6,398 nt of DNA from an uncultured Spirochaetaceae bacterium (GTDB lineage: Bacteria; Spirochaetota; Spirochaetia; Sphaerochaetales; Sphaerochaetaceae), in assembly GCA_946414625.1 (NCBI GenBank), contig CAMKPI010000093.1, positions 1 to 6,398 of the forward strand, given 5' to 3'. How positions within the stretch are numbered: the stretch's first letter is position 1; each line of letters starts with the position of its first letter. Shown here one piece after another: positions 1-4,654 of this stretch. The position numbers and the translations under genes are program-made. Under the pieces are notes generated by a model, which made no database searches, was not told the origin of the DNA, and saw only the letters and a program-made list of their open reading frames with translations.

Positions 1-666
1 GAGATTCTGAAGGAGTCTAAAGACACCATTCTGCTATACAACAAGGAGCTGGATCGTAAGGCTGACGCACTTTACAAGGCGCGTCAGGATTTGGATTCTT
101 CTGCAGAGAAGCTCTTGTCGGCGATAGGTGACCGTGCTCAGGACGAAGCCGTCCTTGCGGCAGAGATAAGATCCCTCACGAAAACAAAGGAGGAGCTCTC
201 CCGTACCATATCCGGCATTAACGCGGAGATAGAGGAGAAGAGGCTGTTTTCGGATCAGTTGGACGGAATGAACCGGGCAGAAAATATTCGCCTAAATCGT
301 CTGAAAGAGAGCGTTAAGCAGTATCAGAACACGATAAGCCTTTTTGAAAACCAGGCAAGCAAGGCTCGCGAGGTGGTGCTTGATTCCAAGACGGAGCCCG
401 CGGCTGAGGCGATGTTCGAGATTCCATCTTCAAAGGAGAGCCCGGCTTTGGATGTGGATAGGGTGCCTGAATCCGGGAAACTTTCCGCCGTGGAGTCTAC
501 TGGCTCGGCGGGAGATGCCGTATTATCCAGCCTCACGGAAGAGACGCCTCAGCAGGAGGACAGGTTCGGGATCCGCGGCAATAACGGGGAGAATACTATA
601 ATCATTGGGGATTCAAAGAACTCAAGGCTTGAGTATTACGGCCAGGAGGAGGAGATTGTCTTCTGA
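1..666 (+). CDS. C-terminal part of a coiled-coil protein of unknown function (5' truncated)
   Basis: The reading frame is open from base 1 and ends at TGA 664-666, giving 221 residues of a protein that begins outside the window. An internal TTG at position 91 is not needed as a start, because coding continues upstream of it in the same frame (EILKESKDTILLYNKELDRK). Roughly residues 1-130 are rich in Lys, Glu, Leu, Gln and Arg with heptad-like spacing and no Pro, which is typical of a long alpha-helical coiled coil. From about residue 131 the character changes to a low-complexity, Ser/Glu/Pro/Gly-rich and probably disordered stretch, ending in an acidic tail (GQEEEIVF). No membrane segment or catalytic motif is visible in this part. 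I do not recognise the family; a structural, cytoskeletal or chromosome-associated role is possible but only a guess. A tandem repeat and a terminator lie just downstream, so this is the last gene of its transcript. Confidence 0.85.
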   Translation, partial: EILKESKDTILLYNKELDRKADALYKARQDLDSSAEKLLSAIGDRAQDEAVLAAEIRSLTKTKEELSRTISGINAEIEEKRLFSDQLDGMNRAENIRLNRLKESVKQYQNTISLFENQASKAREVVLDSKTEPAAEAMFEIPSSKESPALDVDRVPESGKLSAVESTGSAGDAVLSSLTEETPQQEDRFGIRGNNGENTIIIGDSKNSRLEYYGQEEEIVF

Positions 667-668
667 CG

Positions 669-725
669 GAAACGCGTTTGTTGGACAGAAACGCACCTGT
701 TCGATAGAAACGCGTTTGTTCGTGG
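669..725. repeat. Three tandem 19-bp repeats after the coiled-coil gene
   Basis: Units begin at 669, 688 and 707 with an exact 19-bp period. Each starts with GAAACG; units 1 and 3 share GAAACGCGTTTGTT, and unit 2 reads GAAACGCACCTGTT. The last five bases of each unit differ (GGACA, CGATA, CGTGG). The core AAACGCGTTT in units 1 and 3 is a perfect 10-bp palindrome. The array starts two bases after the stop codon and lies before the terminator, so it would be transcribed in the 3' untranslated region. Function is unknown: protein-binding sites or replication-slippage repeats are both possible. There are no unique spacers, so this is not a CRISPR array. Confidence 0.75.
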
Positions 726-761
726 AATGAGAAGGGAAATCTGATTCGATTCTGACAAAAA

Positions 762-806
762 GAGAGGGGTGTGGTTGAATTTGTGCAATTCAACCACACC
801 CCTTTT
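762..806. terminator. Bidirectional rho-independent terminator between convergent genes
   Basis: A perfect 17-bp stem pairs 765-781 with 787-803 around the 5-nt loop TGTGC (782-786). On the + strand it is followed by TTTT (803-806). Read on the - strand it is followed by CTCTTTTTG (the A-run at 757-761), so it can stop transcription both of the coiled-coil gene from the left and of the rubrerythrin gene from the right. G-U and A-U pairs can extend the stem slightly at its base. Confidence 0.93.
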
Positions 807-833
807 CGGCAAATGTATCTGCCAAAAGCTAAA

Positions 834-1394
834 CTACTTTTCGAAATATCTCTTCAGTAGTCCTGCCAATGCTTTTCCGTGCCGGGCTTCGTCGCGAGCC
901 ATCTCATGAACGGTGTCATGGATCGCGTCAAGATTGTACTTTTTCGCGAGAGAGGCAAGCTCGGTCTTTCCGGAAGTGGCTCCGTTCTCCGCATCGACCC
1001 TCATCTTCAGGTTCTTTTCGGTGCTGTCCGTGACGACCTCGCCAAGAAGCTCGGCAAACTTCGCTGCATGATCTGCTTCTTCCAACGCTGCCTTCTCCCA
1101 GTAAAGGCCTATTTCCGGATAGCCTTCCCTATGAGCCACGCGAGCCATCGCAAGGTACATTCCGACCTCTGAACATTCACCGGCAAAGTTTGATCTGAGC
1201 CCCGAGATAATCTTCTCCTGAACGTCTTCGGGGACATCCGATGAGAACTTCTTTCCGACACCGACAACATGTTCCGCCGCCCAGGACAAGCCTTCCTGCT
1301 TCTTCCATTCTCCCTTGAAATGGCAGAGCGGACACTCTGCCGGAGAGGCTGGACCTTCATGAACATAACCGCAAATAGGACATACCCATCTCAT
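834..1394 (-). CDS. Rubrerythrin with N-terminal rubredoxin domain (reverse-rubrerythrin type)
   Basis: The product is a 186-residue cytoplasmic non-haem iron protein that reduces hydrogen peroxide to water, with electrons passing from NAD(P)H via a reductase through the rubredoxin iron to the di-iron centre. Visible motifs: a rubredoxin-like knuckle pair C5-P-I-C8 and C21-P-L-C24 at the N terminus, then a four-helix ferritin-like domain from about residue 55. Probable di-iron ligands are E73 (FAGE), E106-x-x-H109 (EADH), E136 (AEN) and E169-x-x-H172 (EARH). Classical rubrerythrins carry the rubredoxin domain at the C terminus; here it is first, as in the 'reverse' rubrerythrins of clostridia and other strict anaerobes. 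The ATG start (1392-1394) is supported by GGAGGA at 1401-1406 with a 6-nt spacer. The gene is monocistronic, ending at the shared terminator, with a structured leader upstream. The family call is firm; the exact subfamily is less so. Confidence 0.95.
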   Translation of the reverse strand: MRWVCPICGYVHEGPASPAECPLCHFKGEWKKQEGLSWAAEHVVGVGKKFSSDVPEDVQEKIISGLRSNFAGECSEVGMYLAMARVAHREGYPEIGLYWEKAALEEADHAAKFAELLGEVVTDSTEKNLKMRVDAENGATSGKTELASLAKKYNLDAIHDTVHEMARDEARHGKALAGLLKRYFEK

Positions 1395-1434
1395 AATAAT
1401 TCCTCCATATGATTCATTTCAAAAGGCGGAAAAG

Positions 1435-1528
1435 TAAGCTGGATTACCTGCCGGAATTGCGACACGGAAGAGAATGCCTCAAAGGGCATTTCCAGTGGCT
1501 GATTTCGGCGGTCAGATTCCGGAGCTTA
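1435..1528 (-). promoter_or_regulatory. Candidate structured 5' leader of the rubrerythrin mRNA (three-way junction)
   Basis: In the sense of the rubrerythrin transcript (- strand), base pairing by eye gives a closing stem of 7 bp (1516-1522 with 1451-1457, CCGGAAT/ATTCCGG). It encloses a short hairpin (1512-1515 with 1499-1502, CTGA/TCAG, 9-nt loop CCGCCGAAA). It also encloses a longer bulged hairpin of 12 bp: 1495-1497 with 1463-1465, 1491-1493 with 1466-1468, and 1485-1490 with 1473-1478. A further 6-bp helix (1523-1528 with 1435-1440) can extend the closing stem across a 10-nt bulge. The fold starts about where a transcript from the candidate -10 at 1531-1536 would begin, and ends about 30 nt before the ribosome binding site. 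It matches no riboswitch class I can name. It could be a regulatory or stabilising leader, or chance pairing. Confidence 0.4.
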
Positions 1529-1530
1529 GT

Positions 1531-1561
1531 ATTATCCACCCTAGTTTGTGGTTTTATTCAA
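1531..1561 (-). promoter_or_regulatory. Candidate promoter of the rubrerythrin gene
   Basis: On the - strand, GATAAT (1531-1536) matches the sigma-70 -10 consensus at five of six positions. TTGAAT (1556-1561) is an acceptable -35 with a rather long 19-nt spacer. Initiation near 1524 would give a leader of about 130 nt before the ATG. The flanking DNA (1537-1600) is AT-rich, as promoters usually are. No peroxide-regulator box is recognised with confidence. Confidence 0.4.
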
Positions 1562-1946
1562 ATTACATCAGAAAAGTTAAAAAAGCAAGGAATATTTTAA
1601 CTTAAGCGGCTTTTGGGTTATTGCATAAAAATTGAACAAGTTATAAGGTTAAGTAGATGTTCAACTACATGTACATGCACCGTCTTCGGATGGTAATCTG
1701 TTTCGACCACCCTTCCCCGCGAAGCCTGCTATAGGCAGGCGTTTCAATATGCCGGTGCGGATTTGTCCCTGTGCATGGGAATCGGTGCGCCGGTGCTTCT
1801 CTTGCTGGAGATAAAGCCGGTCGTGTGGGCTCTTCTGTTGTGCGGGAGAGGCCATGCGCGTCGCGCTGTCCTCCGGCGGATATGGTGAACAGGCGAACAG
1901 TGCGTGACAAGGCTTCAGATAGTCTGTCGGCTGGTTCGGACTCGTG
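1562..1946. other. Gene-free intergenic block with several hairpins
   Basis: No convincing gene lies here. The left part (to about 1665) is AT-rich; the rest is GC-rich. Visible structures: an inverted repeat TTGAACA (1632-1638) / TGTTCAA (1658-1664); a 10-bp palindrome CATGTACATG (1668-1677); a 6-bp hairpin capped by a TTCG tetraloop (1679-1694); a hairpin GCCTGC-TATAG-GCAGGC (1724-1740), with GAA/TTC adding three more pairs past a bulged G; a small hairpin around 1766-1780; and three copies of CGGTGC (1753, 1783, 1791). Short open frames occur on both strands, including one in the symporter frame from 1771, but none has a ribosome binding site or a recognisable product. It could hold a small RNA, a dispersed repeat or decayed coding DNA. 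Confidence 0.5.
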
Positions 1947-1952
1947 TATAAT
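1924..1952 (+). promoter_or_regulatory. Candidate promoter of the symporter operon
   Basis: A perfect -10 hexamer TATAAT lies at 1947-1952, immediately followed by AT-rich DNA. The -35 position 17 nt upstream (CTGTCG, 1924-1929) matches the consensus poorly, so an activator may be needed. Transcription would start near 1959, leaving a short leader of about 22 nt before the ATG at 1981 and excluding the hairpin-rich block from the message. Confidence 0.5.
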
Positions 1953-1965
1953 TCAAATATTTTTC

Positions 1966-1976
1966 AAGGAAGGTGA
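1966..1976 (+). promoter_or_regulatory. Ribosome binding site that fixes the symporter start
   Basis: AAGGAAGGTGA lies 4 nt before ATG 1981. It is one inserted base away from the ideal AAGGAGGTGA. It supports initiation at 1981 rather than at the GTG in the same frame at 1771. Confidence 0.8.
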
Positions 1977-1980
1977 CGAC

Positions 1981-3465
1981 ATGCTTTTTGCATTTATTCT
2001 ATATTTTGCGCTGATGATCGGTATCGGCGTTTATTTTATGCTCCACGAGACTGGAAGCGGCGAGAAAGGATACTTCCTGGGCGGGAGACAGATGGGGCCT
2101 TGGGTCACGGCTTTATCAGCCCAGGCTTCCGACATGAGCGCTTGGCTTTTGATGGGTCTTCCGGGCTCCGTCATGGCATTCGGATTCGGTCAGGCTTGGA
2201 TCGGAATTGGTCTCACAATAGGAACTATTCTGAACTGGTTGCTTGTTGCAAAGAGGCTTCGCAAGTTCTCGAGTGTGGCAAATGATTCAATAACGATTCC
2301 CCAGTATCTGTCAAACAGGTTCTTTTCGCGGAGCCACGCGCTTTCGATTATCTGCGCTGTTGTGTTCCTTGTTAGCTTTACAATATATGTTGCGTCCAGT
2401 TTTGTTGCCGGAGCTAGCGTGTTTACCACTCTTGTACCGACTCTTTCGACAGAGAAGGCAATGCTGATATTTTCGGTAATTTTGATATTGTATACGTTTA
2501 TGGGGGGATTTTCAGCCGTCTCGTGGACGGATTTCTTCCAAGGCAGCCTTATGCTTGTGGCAATACTTGCGGTGCCTATAGTTGCGGTATTGACAGAGAA
2601 GATTGATTGGCTCGCACTTAACAATGTATATGAATATAAAGGTTCCGTTTATCAGTTCGTTCCGTCTTTCTTCAATGCAAGTGCAAAGGACATCGTATCC
2701 GGCCTTGGCTGGGGTCTAGGTTATTTCGGTATGCCTCACATCATCGTTCGGTTCATGTCGATAAGGCATCCGAGCGACATCAAAAAGGCGTCCGTGGTGG
2801 CGATAATCTGGGTGGTGATAGCCCTTGCCGCCACTATTGTCATAGCGGTCATCGGACGCGCTATTCTGGGCTACGAGCTTTTGCAAAACGGTCAGCAGAA
2901 GATGGTTTTCGTGGCGCTTGCCAAGAGATATTTCAGCCCGTTCGTATGCGGCATCCTGCTCTCGGCGATAATCGCGGCTTCGATGAGCACTGCTGACAGC
3001 CAGCTTCTTGTGGCGTCTTCTGCTTTCACAAGCGACATTTACAGACCGATCATTAAAAAGAACGCAAGTGACAAGGAAATTCTTTGGGTCGGCAGGCTGG
3101 TGGTACTTGCAATAGCGGTTGTAGCGTATTTCATCGCGTCCAGCAAAGGACAGGGAGCCCAGGCCATCATGAATCTTGTCGAGAACGCCTGGGGCATTTT
3201 CGGCGCGTCTTTCGGTCCCGTGATTCTTCTGTCTCTCTATTGGAAGCGCTTTACGTATCGTGGTGCGGTCATGGGCATCATCACCGGTGCTGTGGTTGAT
3301 ATTCTTTGGCTCGTATTCATGAAAAGCACTGGAATATATGAAATAATACCGGGTTTCTTTTGCTCTCTGCTGGCGTCTCTGGTAGCTTCTCTGTGCGACA
3401 AGGAGCCGTCAGCCGAGGTGAAGGCGCTTTTCGACAAGGCCTCCGACGAGGATTACGACGAGTGA
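1981..3465 (+). CDS. putP: Sodium/solute symporter, SSS family, most like sodium/proline symporter PutP
   Basis: This is a 494-residue inner-membrane transporter expected to import a small substrate, probably proline, with Na+. Length is close to E. coli PutP (502 residues). Hydrophobic segments run through almost the whole chain, beginning with the first helix at residues 2-20, consistent with the 13-helix LeuT-like fold. Family landmarks: YFLGGRQMGPWVTALSAQAS at 31-50; the Na+-site motif D51-M-S53 followed by WLLMGLPG; the signature GGFSAVSWTDFFQG at 175-188; WGLGYFGMPHIIVRFM at 244-259; and S336-T337 in MSTADSQLLV, matching the Na+-binding Ser/Thr pair of E. coli PutP. Its Gly after D-M-S is Ala54 here. 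The frame is open for 70 more codons upstream from 1771, but that extension is Arg/Ser-rich, unlike the family and without a ribosome binding site, so ATG 1981 is chosen. The next gene starts 39 bp downstream with no terminator between. Proline as substrate is inferred from family resemblance. Confidence 0.9.
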   Translation: MLFAFILYFALMIGIGVYFMLHETGSGEKGYFLGGRQMGPWVTALSAQASDMSAWLLMGLPGSVMAFGFGQAWIGIGLTIGTILNWLLVAKRLRKFSSVANDSITIPQYLSNRFFSRSHALSIICAVVFLVSFTIYVASSFVAGASVFTTLVPTLSTEKAMLIFSVILILYTFMGGFSAVSWTDFFQGSLMLVAILAVPIVAVLTEKIDWLALNNVYEYKGSVYQFVPSFFNASAKDIVSGLGWGLGYFGMPHIIVRFMSIRHPSDIKKASVVAIIWVVIALAATIVIAVIGRAILGYELLQNGQQKMVFVALAKRYFSPFVCGILLSAIIAASMSTADSQLLVASSAFTSDIYRPIIKKNASDKEILWVGRLVVLAIAVVAYFIASSKGQGAQAIMNLVENAWGIFGASFGPVILLSLYWKRFTYRGAVMGIITGAVVDILWLVFMKSTGIYEIIPGFFCSLLASLVASLCDKEPSAEVKALFDKASDEDYDE

Positions 3466-3489
3466 CGCCGGGTGCGGTACCTGCGGAAC

Positions 3490-3498
3490 AAGGAGGAT
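3490..3498 (+). promoter_or_regulatory. Ribosome binding site that fixes the phosphatidyltransferase start
   Basis: AAGGAGGAT ends 6 nt before ATG 3505. It favours this ATG over the GTG at 3472, which lacks such a site and would place the Shine-Dalgarno sequence inside the coding region. Confidence 0.85.
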
Positions 3499-3504
3499 CG
3501 GCCG

Positions 3505-4317
3505 ATGTCGGAAGATTTTGACAAGACTGCAGAAGGCGTGACGGATGAGCATGCTTTCAATATGGGGCTTATGGAGGGCTCCGAGCTCTTTAAAAATGGA
3601 GACGTTGCCGCGGAGGATTCTGCATACGTGGCTTTCGGAGATGAATCCGTCTCGAACGGGGAGAAGACAGCAGGAGACGCCTTGTCCGTAAACGAGGATA
3701 AGCTTCGGGACGAGTCGGTCACGGACTGTGCTCAGCGTGAAGAGAGAAGCAGACGCACCGGCACTGGAGCCGGATCCGACGAGGGCAGAATTTTCACAGT
3801 GCCGAACATGTTAAGTCTTGTGAGGCTTGTGATAGCTCCGTTTATTTTCTATGCTTACGTGGTTCTGAAGAAATATAATCTTGCAGCGATTCTTGTTGTC
3901 GCGTCCGGTCTCACAGACGCTGCCGATGGGTTTATCGCTCGGAATTTCGGTCAAACCAGTAATCTGGGCAAGGTTTTGGATCCCATTGCCGACAAGGTGA
4001 CGCAGTTTGTGATGTTTTTCTGCCTTATCACCAGATATCGTCTGATGCGAATTCTTACCGTCGTGCTGGTTGTCAAAGAGGTCGTTCAGGCTCTTGTGGT
4101 CTGGCTTGCTTACAAAAAAGAGCGTGTTGTCCACAGCAGCAAGTGGTTCGGAAAACTGAATACGATCTTTCTGTACTCGGTCTGTGTGCTTTTGATGGTG
4201 CTGCCTGACATTGATCCAAACGTGGCGGATGTCATGATGTATGCCTCTCTTGTGATGCTTGCGGTGGCTTTTTTTGGCTACCTGTTCCAATCCATGAAAC
4301 TTATCATGAAAAAGTGA
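3505..4317 (+). CDS. pgsA: CDP-alcohol phosphatidyltransferase, probably phosphatidylglycerophosphate synthase, with acidic N-terminal extension
   Basis: The product is a 270-residue integral membrane enzyme. The family transfers a phosphatidyl group from CDP-diacylglycerol to an alcohol; the PgsA type uses glycerol-3-phosphate, the committed step to phosphatidylglycerol and cardiolipin. The complete signature D-x2-D-G-x2-A-R-x8-G-x3-D-x3-D is present: D138, D141, G142, A145, R146, G155, D159, and D163 as the likely catalytic base. The catalytic domain begins near residue 96 with FTVPNMLSLVRLVIAP, the usual N terminus of PgsA, and has about six hydrophobic segments to the end. Residues 1-95 are extra: hydrophilic, probably disordered, with 24 Asp/Glu against 10 Lys/Arg. 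Family members are usually about 180-200 residues. The gene lies 39 bp after the symporter gene and is followed by a terminator, so it ends that operon. Glycerol-3-phosphate as acceptor is inferred; cardiolipin or inositol-lipid synthase activity cannot be excluded. Confidence 0.88.
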   Translation: MSEDFDKTAEGVTDEHAFNMGLMEGSELFKNGDVAAEDSAYVAFGDESVSNGEKTAGDALSVNEDKLRDESVTDCAQREERSRRTGTGAGSDEGRIFTVPNMLSLVRLVIAPFIFYAYVVLKKYNLAAILVVASGLTDAADGFIARNFGQTSNLGKVLDPIADKVTQFVMFFCLITRYRLMRILTVVLVVKEVVQALVVWLAYKKERVVHSSKWFGKLNTIFLYSVCVLLMVLPDIDPNVADVMMYASLVMLAVAFFGYLFQSMKLIMKK

Positions 4318-4352
4318 TTATTTTATGATAACAAGGATATTTTGTTTAGGTC

Positions 4353-4376
4353 AGGGCTCGAGAACGAGCCCTTTTT
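4353..4376 (+). terminator. Rho-independent terminator after the phosphatidyltransferase gene
   Basis: An 8-bp perfect stem AGGGCTCG (4353-4360) / CGAGCCCT (4365-4372) with the 4-nt loop AGAA is followed by a T-run (4372-4376). It lies 35 bp after the stop codon and separates the symporter/phosphatidyltransferase unit from the lipoprotein genes. Confidence 0.93.
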
Positions 4377-4382
4377 CCGATG

Positions 4383-4397
4383 AATCGACGGTCGATT
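4383..4397. repeat. 15-bp palindrome between terminator and lipoprotein promoter
   Basis: AATCGAC and GTCGATT flank a single central G, a perfect inverted repeat of 7 + 1 + 7 bases. It could be an operator half-site pair upstream of the lipoprotein promoter. Alternatively it forms a 6-bp hairpin with a 3-nt loop, and the TTTT at 4396-4399 would make it a weak back-up terminator. Which of these applies cannot be decided from the sequence. Confidence 0.45.
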
Positions 4398-4476
4398 TTG
4401 TGAAATCCTTGGCGTAATCAGCTTGCTGTATGTATATGTTTAATTAAGAGAAAAACCAAAATTTTTTTATTTCTAC

Positions 4477-4505
4477 TGTACACGGGTTTATTTAGAGGAT
4501 ATACT
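4477..4505 (+). promoter_or_regulatory. Candidate sigma-70 promoter of the lipoprotein genes
   Basis: TGTACA (4477-4482, four of six -35 consensus bases) and TATACT (4500-4505, five of six -10 bases) are separated by exactly 17 nt, downstream of an A/T-rich tract (4441-4472). Transcription would begin near 4512 and give a leader of about 143 nt before GTG 4655. Confidence 0.5.
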
Positions 4506-4613
4506 ATTCCAAGAAATGGTTGTTTAGTGGGTGAACTGTGTCCACACGCTGTTTGGTTCGCCGTGCGGTTTCTTTGCAATAGTTGAAAGTAAGACGCGAA
4601 TGGGGAGCCTTGT

Positions 4614-4627
4614 CAGCCGTAAGGCTG
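4614..4627 (+). promoter_or_regulatory. Stem-loop with GNRA-type tetraloop in the lipoprotein leader
   Basis: CAGCC (4614-4618) pairs with GGCTG (4623-4627) around GTAA, a GNRA-class tetraloop. It lies 14 nt before the ribosome binding site TAAGGAGA (4641-4648). It may affect translation or message stability, but five base pairs can also arise by chance. Confidence 0.35.
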
Positions 4628-4640
4628 GTATATCACAGAA

Positions 4641-4648
4641 TAAGGAGA
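4641..4648 (+). promoter_or_regulatory. Ribosome binding site that fixes the GTG start of the repeat lipoprotein
   Basis: TAAGGAGA is placed 6 nt before GTG 4655. Starting here gives a normal lipoprotein signal peptide (MRKTSKRLYSS...). The TTG at 4583 in the same frame would add 24 residues ahead of the signal peptide and has no comparable site. Confidence 0.8.
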
Positions 4649-4654
4649 CTGGCT

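Noticed and set aside
669..725. CRISPR array
   Set aside because: Units are contiguous 19-bp repeats without spacers and no cas gene is present.
1499..1515. Hammerhead ribozyme core (CTGA...GAAA on the - strand)
   Set aside because: The essential G-A after CTGAN is replaced by C-G, stem II is lacking and no cleavage triplet is placed correctly.
1689..1715. Resemblance to the 5' end of tmRNA (GGATG...GTTTCGACCA)
   Set aside because: No matching 3' acceptor strand, T-arm or CCA, and no tag reading frame within the available length before the symporter gene.
1771..1890. Cobalamin- or glycine-riboswitch-like words (GGGAATCGGTG, GGGAGAG)
   Set aside because: The required conserved partners (GCCACTG box; the paired glycine aptamer core) are absent, and the probable promoter lies downstream.
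1771..1980. 70-codon N-terminal extension of the symporter from a GTG
   Set aside because: No ribosome binding site, Arg/Ser-rich composition unlike any symporter, and an excellent Shine-Dalgarno sequence before ATG 1981, where the first membrane helix begins.
2190..2624. 144-codon antisense open frame inside the symporter gene
   Set aside because: The sense strand encodes well-conserved symporter motifs; the antisense product resembles nothing and has no start signals.
3811..4290. 159-codon antisense open frame inside the phosphatidyltransferase gene
   Set aside because: It is a His/Lys-rich mirror of the membrane-protein codons and overlaps the full catalytic motif on the sense strand.
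4575..4635. Partial likeness to a cyclic-di-GMP-I riboswitch (GAAA loop, GACGC, AGCC)
   Set aside because: The first helix does not pair, the conserved GCAAACC segment is missing, and no tetraloop receptor is seen.
4583..4654. TTG start adding 24 residues to the repeat lipoprotein
   Set aside because: It would bury the signal peptide behind an Arg-rich segment; GTG 4655 has a good Shine-Dalgarno sequence and a standard signal peptide.
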